A DNA stretch of 64,000 nucleotides, taken from NCBI GenBank assembly GCA_031290985.1, contig JARLJW010000084.1, positions 1 to 64,000 on the forward strand. Reading direction: 5' to 3'. The notes below the pieces were generated by a model. The model was not told the DNA's origin and did not search any database. It was given only the letters and a program-made list of their open reading frames with translations. This DNA comes from Verrucomicrobiia bacterium (GTDB lineage Bacteria > Verrucomicrobiota > Verrucomicrobiia > Limisphaerales > UBA11358). The position numbers and the translations under genes were made by a program. Shown here in pieces: positions 53,043 to 62,801 of this stretch (position 1 is its first letter; the number at the start of each line of letters is the position of its first letter).

Positions 53043-56000
53043 ATGTATTCCCGTTTCCATGGTGCGCGCCGCCGCCGATTTCCGGCGGCCGTCTGTTTTC
53101 TTTTGATATTCTGTGCCCTGCAAAATATTTTCGCCCAAACCGTCGCCTTTCCCGGTGCGCTGGGCTTTGGGGCCTATGCCACCGGCGGACGAAATGGCAC
53201 CGTCTTCCACGTCACCACGCTGGCGGACACTTACCCGACGGTCACGCCCGGCTCCTTTCGCGATGCCGTCAGCCACAGCGGACGCACCATTGTGTTTGAT
53301 GTCGGCGGCACCATCACCCTCGCCGCCGCCGTCAGTTGTTCCAGCAGCCTGACCATCGCGGGCCAGACCGCGCCGGGCGGCATTTGTTTTAACGCCGGTG
53401 AAATCGCCTTTGCCGGCCGCAACAATGACATCTGCCGCTATATCCGCATCCGGCCCGGCAGCGCCACCTCAAGCACGGGTGACGACTGTCTGAGCCTCTA
53501 CCAGGCCACCAACGTGATCCTCGACCACGTCTCGCTGGAGTTCGGCCCGTGGAACAACATCGACGCCGTCACCGCCAACAACATCACCGTCCAGCATTGC
53601 ATCGATGCCAACCCGATCTACCAGCAATTCGGCGCGCACACCGAGAACGTCGGCGCCGCCTACGCGTGGCAGTACAACCTCTTTGCCAATTCACATAACC
53701 GCAACCCGCTGGCCAAGATCAACACCGTGTTCGTCAACAATCTGGAGTACAACAACTCCGCCGGCTACACCACCCACACCAGCACCCGGTTCAAGCACGA
53801 CATCGTGAACAACTATTTCATCGCCGGCCCGGCCAGCGGTGGAAATTTTCCGTGGTACCAGATCGACAAAAACCAGAGCATCTACTATTCCGGCAACCTC
53901 TATGACGCGGATAAAAACGGCGCGCTGAACGGCACCACCACCACGCCTTATTGGTATCAGGGCGTCGGCACCGTGCTCACTGCGCCGTGGTCATCCTGGA
54001 CCACCGTCATCCCCACGATGTCGCCGGATTTGGCGGCACGCTACGACCTCTCCGCCGCGGGCGCCTTTCCCCGCGACGACATCGATTCGCTCGTCGTCAG
54101 CCAGGTCAAAACCTTCGGCAGCGGCACCACCGGACCGGGCGTCGGCACCACCGGACCGGATGGCGGCCTCTACACCAGCCAGGCGCAAACCGGTTTAAGC
54201 AACAACGGCTATGGCACCCTCACCGGCCTGACCGCCGCGACCGATACCGATGGTGACGGCATGCCCGACTACTGGGAACTTGCCACCGGCTCCAACCCCA
54301 ACGTCGCCAATCCGCTCACCAACACCATCACCGGCTACACCCTGCTCGAAAATTATCTAAACTTCCTCGCCGCCCCGCACGCCGTCACCCAGACCAACAC
54401 GCCGGCGGACCTCAACCTCAGCCAGTTCACCGGCGGCTTTGCCGCCAGTTCAACCTTCACCGTCAGCAGCGCCACCAACGGCACCGTCAGCATCCTCAAC
54501 GCCACCAATGCGCACTTCGTTCCCAGCGCGAATTTCTCCGGGCTGGGCAGTTTCACCTTCACCGTCACCGATGGTGGTTATACGTTGAACGTCGGGGTCA
54601 CCGTCTGCGTCACTCCCGCCGTTCCGCCCGCCAGCGCCACCGCCTTTAACGGCGCGATCATCGGTGTCGTGCTCGCTTCCGTGCCGTTGCCATCCAACTT
54701 GACCTGGCGCGGTGATGGCAGCGCGAACAACTGGAACCTCACCTCCTCGAACTGGTTCAACGGTTCCGGCCCCGCCGCCTACAAGGGCGGCGATGTCGTC
54801 TCCTTCGACGATACCGGTTCCAATACGCCGGCCATCAACCTGTCCGTCACCACCGCTCCCGGGTCGTTCACGTTTGATTCCACGAAGAATTATGCCATCG
54901 CCGGCAGCGGTTCGCTCAGCGGTTCCATGAGCCTCTCCAAATCCGGCGCGGGCAGCCTGACCTTGTACGGTCCGAACAGCTTCACCGGCGGCACCACGCT
55001 GAACGAAGGCACGCTCATCTTGAGCAACATCACCTCGCTCGGTTCCGGCGCTCTCACGCTAAATGGCGGCGCCGTCTCACTGCTCGCCACCGGCGGCCCC
55101 GCCATCTTCAACAACCCCATCACCGTCGCCGCGCCCGCCACGGTTCTGGTCACCAACTCGGTCAGTTTCAACGAGGCTTTTGGCGCGGCGTTGAGCGGCG
55201 GCGCCAACCTCGATTTCTACGTTGGCAGCGGCGCGACCTTTTCCGTCCGCAGCGGCATGACCATGACCAGCTACAGCGGCGTCATCGCCCTCCGGGCTCC
55301 CGGCACTTTTCGCTGGCAGGGCGGCACAGGCAGCGCCAGCGCGGCCTTCGACCTCGGCACCAATGGCGTCATGATCACCCGCGATGGCGGCACCGTCATC
55401 CTCGGCTCGCTTACCGGCGGCGCGGGAACATTCCTCAAGGGTGCGGGCGGTTCATCGGTCGCAACGACGTATGTCATCGGCGGTAAAAATACGAGCACCA
55501 CCTTCGCCGGCCAGATCACCAACGGCACCATTGCCGCCCCCAACACCACCGCCATCATCAAGGCCGGCACCGGCACCCTCACCCTGACCGGCACCAATTA
55601 TCACACGGGCACCACCTCCGTCACCAACGGCGCGCTCGTCGTCAACGGCACCCTCACCGCCGGTGCCGTCACCGCCAACGCCGCCGGCACCCTCGCGGGT
55701 GCCGGGACCATCGGCGGGCTCGTGACCATCAGCGCCGGCGGAAAATTTTCGCCCGGCAATGGCGCGGCCGGAACCATCACCCTCGGCGGCGGGCTCACGC
55801 TCAACGGCGGCACGGTCAACCTGGACCTCGCCAGCCTCACCACGGCGGGCGGCGGCGTAAACGATCTGATTGCCCTCACCGGCGGCACGCTGACCTTGAA
55901 CGGCACGACCACCATCAACCCCAACCTGTTGAACGGCCCGCTCGCGAACGGGAGCTACACGCTCATCTCCGGCGGCACCGCCACCACCGGCACATCCGCC

Positions 56001-57707
56001 AACCTGCTCTGGGGCGGACCCGCCGGCACCCGGCAGACCATCGCGCTGGACGCCGGCACACCCGGCAGCCTCCTGCTCGATGTCAGCGGCCCGCCCGCCG
56101 GCAATCTTGTCTGGCGCGGCACCAATGGCACCAGTTGGGACACCACCACCGTCAACTGGGCCAACGGCGGCGGGGCCGACATTTTCTACAATCTCGACAC
56201 CGTGCTCTTCGATGACACCGGGTCCAATCCTTCCGGCGTCACGCTCACGACCACGCTCGCACCCTCGGCCATCGTCGTGAACTCCTCGCAGAATTACACC
56301 TTCAGCGGTGCCGGCGCCCTGTTTGGCAGCGGCTCCCTGACCAAGCTGGGCGCCAGCACTTTGACCATTGGGACGGCCAACAACTCCTTCACCGGAGCCA
56401 TCAATCTGTTTGGCGGCACCCTGTCAGCCGCGGCCGGCAGCGTCTTGGGCGGCGGCAACATGACCATCAGCAACGGTGCGACCTTCGCTCTTCCCTCCAG
56501 CAGCCCGTCCGTATTCTTTGGCGGCTCGGTCACGGTTCCTGCCGGGCAATCGGCCACGATTTCCTCCGGTGCGCTCGGCAACGGCATCTCCGGCAATATT
56601 TTCTCCGGCGATACCAACAGCCTCCTCAACATCGCTGGCGGCGTGAGTTTCAGCGGCACCACCCCGGCTCAGTTCGACAACTTCACCGGCACCATCAACA
56701 TCCAGCCCGGCGGCACCCTGCGCTTTTCCCCCAACAGCAGCGGCAACACGTTTGGTTCGTTGAATCCCGCCCTCGTCATCAACGGAACCCTGCAACCGCG
56801 CAATGCCGGCAATACGGTTCAAATCGGCGCCTTCACCGGCTCGGGCCTGCTCGCCGGCGCACAGGCGGCCAGCGGCACCGGCGACACGCTTTACATCGTT
56901 GGCGGCAACAATGCCGATTCCTATTTCACCGGCGTCATCAGCAGCAACTCCGCCGTCGCCGGCAGCGATTGCGACCTCAACAAGGTCGGCACCGGCACGC
57001 TCACCTTGACCGGCAACAGCACCTTTGGCGGCGGCACCACCGTGAACGCCGGCACGCTCCGCATCAACAACCTCACCGGCACCGGCACCGGCACCGGCGA
57101 CCTCGAAGTCTTCTCCGGCGCCACCCTCACCGGCAAGGGCATCATCGGCAGCGCCACCACGGTTGCCGACGGCGCCACCCTCGCCCCCGGCGACCCGACT
57201 GGCACGCTTACCATCTCCAACAATCTTACCTTGAATGACAACTCCCTCCTGCCGTTCGCCCTCGGCACAAACAGCGACGCGCTGGTTGTCAGTGGCGATT
57301 TATTTTTGACGGGCAGGTTGACCCTCTCAGCCGCAGGTGGTTTCGGACCCGGCACGTACACCCTGTTCACCTGCGGCGGGGCGCTGACCTTCGACAACCT
57401 CGTGCTGGTCTCCGCGCCAGCCGGCTACAATTACACCATTGATACCACCACGCCCGGCGTTGTGAAACTCATCGTCGCCCTGCCCGCGCCGCCCGCCTTT
57501 GCCGGCGTGAATTTGACCGGCGGCAGCCTCACCCTGAGCGGCAGCAACGGCACGCCTTTCAAAAATTATTACGTCCTGCAATCCTCCAACCTGGCCACCT
57601 GGACGCCCATCGCGACCAACCAGTTTGATGTGAACGGCGGCTTCAGTTTCACCACCAACGCCCCCGCCGGCTCGCTCCAAAACTTCTTCCGCTTGCAGCT
57701 CCCGTAA
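53043..57707 (+). CDS. Giant secreted pectate-lyase-like protein with autotransporter-associated beta-strand repeats
   Basis: A 1554-residue exported protein. The signal (cut near IFA-QT) precedes a right-handed beta-helix (about 33-330), whose FPGALGFGAYATGGRNG start and DCLSLYQATNVILDHVSLEFG resemble pectate lyases of family PL1. A short calcium-like motif (DTDGDGMPDYWE, about 400) and an Ig-like part (about 440-525) come next. At least four autotransporter-associated beta-strand repeats follow (GSLTLYGPNSFTGGTTLNEGTLIL at about 640, and others). There is no barrel domain. The C-terminus (YYVLQSSNLATWTPI... NFFRLQLP) is the tail of verrucomicrobial surface proteins. It probably binds or cleaves pectin-like polymers. 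Confidence 0.8.
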   Translation: MYSRFHGARRRRFPAAVCFLLIFCALQNIFAQTVAFPGALGFGAYATGGRNGTVFHVTTLADTYPTVTPGSFRDAVSHSGRTIVFDVGGTITLAAAVSCSSSLTIAGQTAPGGICFNAGEIAFAGRNNDICRYIRIRPGSATSSTGDDCLSLYQATNVILDHVSLEFGPWNNIDAVTANNITVQHCIDANPIYQQFGAHTENVGAAYAWQYNLFANSHNRNPLAKINTVFVNNLEYNNSAGYTTHTSTRFKHDIVNNYFIAGPASGGNFPWYQIDKNQSIYYSGNLYDADKNGALNGTTTTPYWYQGVGTVLTAPWSSWTTVIPTMSPDLAARYDLSAAGAFPRDDIDSLVVSQVKTFGSGTTGPGVGTTGPDGGLYTSQAQTGLSNNGYGTLTGLTAATDTDGDGMPDYWELATGSNPNVANPLTNTITGYTLLENYLNFLAAPHAVTQTNTPADLNLSQFTGGFAASSTFTVSSATNGTVSILNATNAHFVPSANFSGLGSFTFTVTDGGYTLNVGVTVCVTPAVPPASATAFNGAIIGVVLASVPLPSNLTWRGDGSANNWNLTSSNWFNGSGPAAYKGGDVVSFDDTGSNTPAINLSVTTAPGSFTFDSTKNYAIAGSGSLSGSMSLSKSGAGSLTLYGPNSFTGGTTLNEGTLILSNITSLGSGALTLNGGAVSLLATGGPAIFNNPITVAAPATVLVTNSVSFNEAFGAALSGGANLDFYVGSGATFSVRSGMTMTSYSGVIALRAPGTFRWQGGTGSASAAFDLGTNGVMITRDGGTVILGSLTGGAGTFLKGAGGSSVATTYVIGGKNTSTTFAGQITNGTIAAPNTTAIIKAGTGTLTLTGTNYHTGTTSVTNGALVVNGTLTAGAVTANAAGTLAGAGTIGGLVTISAGGKFSPGNGAAGTITLGGGLTLNGGTVNLDLASLTTAGGGVNDLIALTGGTLTLNGTTTINPNLLNGPLANGSYTLISGGTATTGTSANLLWGGPAGTRQTIALDAGTPGSLLLDVSGPPAGNLVWRGTNGTSWDTTTVNWANGGGADIFYNLDTVLFDDTGSNPSGVTLTTTLAPSAIVVNSSQNYTFSGAGALFGSGSLTKLGASTLTIGTANNSFTGAINLFGGTLSAAAGSVLGGGNMTISNGATFALPSSSPSVFFGGSVTVPAGQSATISSGALGNGISGNIFSGDTNSLLNIAGGVSFSGTTPAQFDNFTGTINIQPGGTLRFSPNSSGNTFGSLNPALVINGTLQPRNAGNTVQIGAFTGSGLLAGAQAASGTGDTLYIVGGNNADSYFTGVISSNSAVAGSDCDLNKVGTGTLTLTGNSTFGGGTTVNAGTLRINNLTGTGTGTGDLEVFSGATLTGKGIIGSATTVADGATLAPGDPTGTLTISNNLTLNDNSLLPFALGTNSDALVVSGDLFLTGRLTLSAAGGFGPGTYTLFTCGGALTFDNLVLVSAPAGYNYTIDTTTPGVVKLIVALPAPPAFAGVNLTGGSLTLSGSNGTPFKNYYVLQSSNLATWTPIATNQFDVNGGFSFTTNAPAGSLQNFFRLQLP

Positions 57708-57819
57708 GCGCGGCCGCCGAAAAAGGTCGCCCCGGTTGCGCTGCCTGCGGAGCAGGCACCTTGCGCCCGCGCCCGGCGCGGGGGTGCGGCGACCGCCACC
57801 AAACATCTAATCACCCGTG

Positions 57820-58260
57820 CTAACGCAGTTCATCCAGCGCATCCGCCACGGCGGCGGCGATTTTACGCGGCCCGTCACCGCGCAAACGGGCATCCAAATC
57901 CTCCAGCCGCCGGATCAGATCCACCACTTCCTTGCGCGCATACGGCCCGCCCGCCGCCTCGCAAAAATGCGTGCGGCACGCAAACGGCCGGTCGGCGTAG
58001 ATCATGCAGCGGCCGGTCTGGCGCTGGAGCATGGGGCAGATGCCGTCATCGGCCTCCGGCAGTTCCTTGCGCCCCGTGGCGCGAAACGCCTTCGCCGCCA
58101 GCAACGCCTCGCCCTTGGTGAGATGCGGCGTGAGGCCGGTAAGTTGAAACTGGCAGCATTCCGTCCGCGCGATGCAGTTGCGCTGCACCGGCCGTTGGGC
58201 CAGCTCCTGATAGATCGCCCGCACCCCGGCGAGTGTACTGGAAAGATTTTCTCCGGCCAT
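57820..58260 (-). CDS. YkgJ-family zinc/iron-chelating cysteine protein
   Basis: A 146-residue protein with the cysteine pattern of the YkgJ family (UPF0153): RNCIARTECCQF near residue 30 and ICPMLQRQTGRCMIYADRPFACRTHFC at about 75-100. These would bind a metal cluster. Its function is not known; relatives near flagellar or methylation genes exist. I start at ATG 58260 (MAGENL); the reading upstream belongs to the NAGPA gene's end. It follows that gene by 16 bases, so it is probably the last member of the operon that starts at 60907. Confidence 0.75.
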   Translation of the reverse strand: MAGENLSSTLAGVRAIYQELAQRPVQRNCIARTECCQFQLTGLTPHLTKGEALLAAKAFRATGRKELPEADDGICPMLQRQTGRCMIYADRPFACRTHFCEAAGGPYARKEVVDLIRRLEDLDARLRGDGPRKIAAAVADALDELR

Positions 58261-58276
58261 GGCGCGCCCGTTCGCT

Positions 58277-59125
58277 TTAATTTTGATCCACGGAAATGCC
58301 GAGCACATTGCCCACGGACCGCTCGCGGCCATCGGTCGGCTCATTCAAAATCTTCAACTGGCCGGCCGCGCGCACGGCCATCACGGAACTGCCGCCGCCA
58401 TCCAGGTTGAAGGCTTGGCGGCAGCCGAGCCGCAACATTTCCGCCGCCTCTTCGTCATACGTCATGCCGATGGCCACGCCGGGTTTGCGCCCGTCCACCA
58501 GCAGGAGAATGAGTTTGCCGCCGGTCGCATCCAGACCCGCCACCGTGCGCGGGTGCCGCGCCGTGGACTTGTGCGAAACGATGGCGCCATCCTTGACCAA
58601 CATGACATTGCCCCCGATCACCTCCCAATCATCGGCCGCCGGCTGCTTCAGCAGTTCAATGGTCACCGCATGATTTTTGTGGACCACCAGGGCGGGCCGC
58701 GCGTTGGTGCCGATGGACCAGGTTTCCCCGTCCGTCATCGCCGGGCCTTCCATCCGCGCCCATTGGGCGGCGCGAAAGGCCGCATTGGTTCCTTCGCCGT
58801 CATTGACACCCTTGGCGATGAAAAAATCCCCGTTCACCACAAAGTCAAACTTCTCCCGCCCGGCGATCTTGGTCGGCTCCAGCAACGTGGTCTGCCAGAT
58901 GCCGGGGCCGTCGGGATCGGGGCCGCCGCGCGAAACCCGCAGGTGCAGCTTGGGATTCTTCAAGTCCACTTCCGCCACAAACAGGTGCGTGGGCGGATTG
59001 GTGCGGGTCTCAGCATGGATGAATATTCCCGGCACCACTTCATTCGTGGCCGACACTTCGCCGCTGGCGCGCAACCCGGACGCCAGCACCGCAAAAATAA
59101 ACAGCGGGCAGAAAACGCATTTCAT
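58277..59125 (-). CDS. Secreted phosphodiester glycosidase (NAGPA) family protein
   Basis: A 282-residue exported protein. A signal peptide (about 1-22) precedes the NAGPA-like domain of phosphodiester glycosidases: VEVDLKNPKLHLRVS-type start, FVVNGDFFIAKG, ARHPRTVAGLDATGGKLILLLVDGRK and the signature FNLDGGGSSVMA. The human enzyme of the family uncovers mannose 6-phosphate; in bacteria the domain acts on exopolysaccharides. Here it is in a polysaccharide-related operon. I start at ATG 59125 (MKCVFC). Confidence 0.78.
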   Translation of the reverse strand: MKCVFCPLFIFAVLASGLRASGEVSATNEVVPGIFIHAETRTNPPTHLFVAEVDLKNPKLHLRVSRGGPDPDGPGIWQTTLLEPTKIAGREKFDFVVNGDFFIAKGVNDGEGTNAAFRAAQWARMEGPAMTDGETWSIGTNARPALVVHKNHAVTIELLKQPAADDWEVIGGNVMLVKDGAIVSHKSTARHPRTVAGLDATGGKLILLLVDGRKPGVAIGMTYDEEAAEMLRLGCRQAFNLDGGGSSVMAVRAAGQLKILNEPTDGRERSVGNVLGISVDQN

Positions 59126-59250
59126 GCCCGCAGCTTGCATAATCCGGCGTTGGTTTTCAACGCCTCAAATCCCGGGCCTCCTCCGCACCGACACCGCTGC
59201 CGGCGAAAAACGCGTTCGTGGCCAAAGCCACGGTGGGCCAGGGTGCGTTT

Positions 59251-59913
59251 TCACGGCTCTGGTTTGACCCACAGACTGATGTTCCGGTAACGCACGTCGG
59301 AACGGTCGCTGTCCTTCCGCGAATAGACGCCGCACTTGAAGTAATACTCACGGGGACCGCGGCTGTTGTATGTGCCGGCCAATACATTGTCCACGTAGAT
59401 CCTGATTTTGCCGCCGTCCTTTGTATCGACCGTCATCTTCAAATTCCACCAGTTGCCGATGGCGTTGGTCTTGATCACGTCATGGCCGACCGTGACCGTG
59501 CCGTTGGTATGCGCGATGATCATCGTCACCGGCCCGTGCCCGGCGTCGAACACCTGCGCAATGCACGCAAAGGTGCCGGGGCTGATGTTCACGTCGCCAT
59601 CAAACATCCGTTCGCCGGTGCGGAAGGTTTCGAGCCGCATCTCCGTGCGCGCGGTGGTCTTGTTCGGCGGCGGCGCGTGCGGCTTGTCCGTGAAATAAAC
59701 CCAGAAGTGATGGGTGTGGTTCTTCGCGTCAAATTCGTAACGGTCGGCCGCCTTCAGATCGTAGGGGTGCTGAATCTCAAACGTGAACGGCACCGGCTTC
59801 CAGCCCTCCGTCAGGCGGGCGGGCGCATTCGTCTCCGCACCGGGAGCCGGCCGGACCGGCAAAAAGCCGAGCACAAAAACAATTCCAGCGGCGGTCAGGC
59901 GGGGAATTTTCAT
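59251..59913 (-). CDS. Secreted PL7/concanavalin-type polysaccharide lyase-like protein
   Basis: A 220-residue exported protein: signal peptide (about 1-26) and one beta-jelly-roll. ARTEMRLE (about 88-95) resembles the RxELR motif, and YYFKCGVYSRKDSDRSD resembles the YFKAGVYNQ motif of alginate lyases of family PL7. The usual QIH block is replaced here by IAQVF. Such lyases cleave alginate or glucuronan. Because two of the motifs are altered, the substrate is uncertain. Its ATG lies one base after the stop of the preceding glycosidase-like gene, so they are tightly coupled. Confidence 0.6.
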   Translation of the reverse strand: MKIPRLTAAGIVFVLGFLPVRPAPGAETNAPARLTEGWKPVPFTFEIQHPYDLKAADRYEFDAKNHTHHFWVYFTDKPHAPPPNKTTARTEMRLETFRTGERMFDGDVNISPGTFACIAQVFDAGHGPVTMIIAHTNGTVTVGHDVIKTNAIGNWWNLKMTVDTKDGGKIRIYVDNVLAGTYNSRGPREYYFKCGVYSRKDSDRSDVRYRNISLWVKPEP

Positions 59914-59914
59914 G

Positions 59915-60907
59915 TTAATTCTGCGGGGTGTAATTTTTCACCGGCTGCACCACCACGCGCGCCGGCCCTGCCTTCGGCAGGCAGGCCGTGAACAGCGCGA
60001 TGGCCTCGCCCTTTTCATTCGTGTAGATGAACGGGCGTTCGCGGCGGCTGAACGTCTCGCTCGTGCCGTCATCGTAAGGCACCGTCTTCGTGAACACCGG
60101 CTCCCTGCTCAGCAATTGAAAATGCAGGCCGTCCTTGGAAAAATACTGCGCCCCGCCCTTGCTCATGCCCGTGGCCTTGCCCTTCCAGTCGTTGAGCAGG
60201 AGGTTGTATTGATTATTCGCCCACCAGATCGTCGGGTCTTCCAATTCGCAGTTGTTCGCGAGCAGATTGTCCCCGTTCGCCACGACCGAGTAAGGCCCCG
60301 CGTAACTTGGCGCGGTGAAGGCGATGCCGCGGTTCACCTCGTGGCTGTCCTTCAAGCGGCCGAAAACATAGATGCTCAAATCCGGTTTCACGAAGATGGC
60401 CGGGTTGCTCACTTTCATCGCCGGCTCGTCCAGGCGCGTCCACGGCCCGGTCACGGCATCAGCGACCGCGTAGCCGGTCTGGTTTGCCGAGTTGATGTAG
60501 TACAACACAAATTTATCCCCCGCCTTCACGATCTTCACGTTGTGGACGCGCGAATTATCCCAGTTGTTCGTCCGCTTTTGCAGCACGACTTCCTGGAATG
60601 TGTAGGGTCCGTAGAGATTGGTGGAGGTCGCGCGGACGCACTCGGAATATTTTGACCAGCCGCCAAGACCGTATTGCGCCGGCCAGCGCGAGGCGAACAT
60701 GTGGTAGGTGTCCCCCACCTTGATCACCGAGGCGCACCATAGAATGTAATCCTCCATGGCAAAACCGCCGTGCTTCGGCGCGGGCAGCAGGCAATCCTTC
60801 AGGCTGCGGGCTTCCGGTTTTGCCGGGGTCGGCGGCGCTTCACCGGCAAAGCCGCCAAATGCCAGTTGCAGCGACAGGGCGGCCACCAGCCAGAGTTGAG
60901 GTTTCAT
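59915..60907 (-). CDS. Secreted five-bladed beta-propeller glycosidase (GH43-like)
   Basis: A 330-residue exported protein with a signal (cut near FAG-EA). The blades are visible: LWCASVIKVGDTYHMFASRWP, VHNVKIVKAGDKFVLYYINSA, NPAIFVKPDLSIYVFGRLKD, LEDPTIWWANNQYNLLLNDWKG and ERPFIYTNEKGEAIALFTAC. This order of short conserved strands with Asp and Glu is that of family 43-type glycosidases. Similar proteins occur in marine and soil degraders of algal polysaccharides. It heads the minus-strand operon that also contains the lyase-like gene and the NAGPA gene. Confidence 0.72.
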   Translation of the reverse strand: MKPQLWLVAALSLQLAFGGFAGEAPPTPAKPEARSLKDCLLPAPKHGGFAMEDYILWCASVIKVGDTYHMFASRWPAQYGLGGWSKYSECVRATSTNLYGPYTFQEVVLQKRTNNWDNSRVHNVKIVKAGDKFVLYYINSANQTGYAVADAVTGPWTRLDEPAMKVSNPAIFVKPDLSIYVFGRLKDSHEVNRGIAFTAPSYAGPYSVVANGDNLLANNCELEDPTIWWANNQYNLLLNDWKGKATGMSKGGAQYFSKDGLHFQLLSREPVFTKTVPYDDGTSETFSRRERPFIYTNEKGEAIALFTACLPKAGPARVVVQPVKNYTPQN

Positions 60908-60990
60908 GCAGGTGATTGATGGGAATGGTGCGCCCCAGGTTTCAGAAAGTCACCTGAACAAACGTTCACCCACCTGCTGCCGGCCCGGCC

Positions 60991-61326
60991 CTATGCCTTC
61001 TTCACAAAACACGCCTTCAGCCCGATGGCCATGCCGTCCATTTTGCAGGAGATTTCATGGTCGCCATCCACCAACCGGATGGGCTTGGACTTCGACCCGC
61101 CCTTGAGCACCTGCGAACCGCCGCCCAGCTTCAGGTCCTTGATCAAAATGACGCAATCGCCGTCGGCCAGTACATTGCCATGGGCATCCTTCACGACGCG
61201 TGGACCGGCGGGCGCTTCAGGCTCGGCCGCACGTTCCCATTCGTGGCCGCAGGTGACACACTCCCAGCGGTTGGGAAATTCCAGGACTTCGGTCATCTCG
61301 CACATCGGGCAGGCAGGTTTGCTCAT
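60991..61326 (-). CDS. PhnA/YjdM-like zinc ribbon protein
   Basis: A 111-residue protein. The N-terminus has a zinc ribbon (CPMCEM ... CVTCGHEW), and the C-terminal part is the PhnA domain: VVKDAHGNVLADGDCVILIKDLKLGGGSQVLKGGSKSKPIRL. The family was once linked to alkylphosphonate use; the real function is not known. Length is typical. It lies upstream of the polysaccharide operon, 83 bases away, and seems to be separate. Confidence 0.9.
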   Translation of the reverse strand: MSKPACPMCEMTEVLEFPNRWECVTCGHEWERAAEPEAPAGPRVVKDAHGNVLADGDCVILIKDLKLGGGSQVLKGGSKSKPIRLVDGDHEISCKMDGMAIGLKACFVKKA

Positions 61327-61554
61327 AAAGATTCAGTATGCCCTGATTTCATGGCGAAACTCAACCGCGCATTATGGGCGTGCGGGGAGCGCGAAACCAG
61401 CCGCGGCAACGTGTACCGGCGGCGGCGAAGCCGCTGCACCCCGGCCGCGCTCCGTAATTTTGACATTTCTTTCAGCTAATACTGCGGGCAAAAAAATGGC
61501 AGCCCGGCTGATTTCCCCGCTGGCATTTATGCCAAATTCAGCTACCTTCCACGC
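61327..61554. other. Intergenic region, PhnA-like gene to pilT
   Basis: No gene is visible in these 228 bases between divergent genes. It contains a hairpin (about 61421-61437, 'gcggcggcgaagccgctgc'). The promoters of both genes must lie here. Confidence 0.4.
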
Positions 61555-62643
61555 ATGGAACTTTTCTACAAAATTCTCAAGGCCGCCGTCGACGGCGTGG
61601 CTTCAGACGTCCACATCAAGGTCGGCACCCCGGTCATTTTCCGCATCAACCGCGAACTCGTCTCCATCGAATGCCCCCTCCCCACCGAGCAATGGATGAA
61701 CAACGTCATCGAAAAAATGACGCCGGCGCACATGAAGAAAAAGCTGGAGGAGGACCGCGAGGTGGACTTTTCCTACAACGTCCCCGGCATGGGCCGCTTC
61801 CGCACGAACGTCTTCCAGCAGCGCGGCACCTGGGCGCTGGCGATGCGTTATGTGAAAAACATCGTGCCGAGCTTCGAACAGCTTGGCCTGCTGGAAAGCA
61901 TCAAGCTGCTGGCCGAGTCCCCGCGCGGCATTGTTTTGGTCGCCGGCGCCACCGGTTCCGGCAAATCCACGACGCTCGCGGCGATGGTCGAGCACGTCAA
62001 CGCCAACTTCAAAAAGCATATCATCACCCTCGAAGACCCCATCGAATATGTCTTTGAAGACAACCAGTCCGTGATCGAGCAGCGCGAAGTCGGCCTCGAC
62101 ACCGCCAATTTTTACAACGCGTTGAAATACGTGCTGCGCCAGGACCCGGACATCATCATGCTCGGCGAAATGCGCGACGCCGTCACCTTCACCGCGGCCA
62201 TGAGCGCGGCGGACACGGGCCACCTGGTCTTTTCCACGCTGCACACCACCACGGCCGCCCAATCCATCACCCGCATCCTGGATTTCTTCAAGGCGGACGA
62301 CCGGGAACAGGCGCGCCGCCAGCTCGCCGGCTGTTTGCGCGGCGTGGTCTGCCAGCGCATGGTCCCCACCGTCGATGGTAAAATGACCCCGGCGCTGGAG
62401 ATCATGACCAATTCCCCCCTCGTCCGGAAATTGCTCGAGGAAAACCGCCTCGAAAAACTGACGGCCGCCATCGAGACCGGCGTGGACGACGGCATGTGCA
62501 CGTTCAACCAGTCCCTCTTTAATCTCGTGAAGTCCGGGCGCGTCACAGAAAAGGAAGCCCTGCTGAAGGCCACGAACGCGCAGGCCTTGGAGATGAATTT
62601 CAAGGGCATCTTCCTCAACGAGGGCGGTCGCATCGTCAGCTAA
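61555..62643 (+). CDS. PilT-type twitching motility ATPase
   Basis: The 362-residue hexameric ATPase retracts type IV pili. The N-terminal domain (about 1-110) is followed by the Walker A loop GATGSGKST (Lys137), the Asp box ITLEDPIEYV and the Walker B box IIMLGEMRDA. The conserved His box HLVFSTLHT comes next, and the C-terminal part is typical. No other pilus gene lies nearby, so it probably works with a pilus system encoded elsewhere. Length and motifs match PilT or PilU; the two cannot be told apart with certainty. Confidence 0.88.
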   Translation: MELFYKILKAAVDGVASDVHIKVGTPVIFRINRELVSIECPLPTEQWMNNVIEKMTPAHMKKKLEEDREVDFSYNVPGMGRFRTNVFQQRGTWALAMRYVKNIVPSFEQLGLLESIKLLAESPRGIVLVAGATGSGKSTTLAAMVEHVNANFKKHIITLEDPIEYVFEDNQSVIEQREVGLDTANFYNALKYVLRQDPDIIMLGEMRDAVTFTAAMSAADTGHLVFSTLHTTTAAQSITRILDFFKADDREQARRQLAGCLRGVVCQRMVPTVDGKMTPALEIMTNSPLVRKLLEENRLEKLTAAIETGVDDGMCTFNQSLFNLVKSGRVTEKEALLKATNAQALEMNFKGIFLNEGGRIVS

Positions 62644-62801
62644 ACTGTGGTGGTAGCGGCAGGCCGGCAAAAGGTGGAGTTTGTCGTGCGGCGACAGACT
62701 CTGCCTGCGCAGCCGGCACCTGACGCATGATCAACCCTCGACCCCCGCATAACCCAGCTTGCCTCCCGGTCCAAATTTACCGTTGAACTTCGAAATTCAG
62801 G

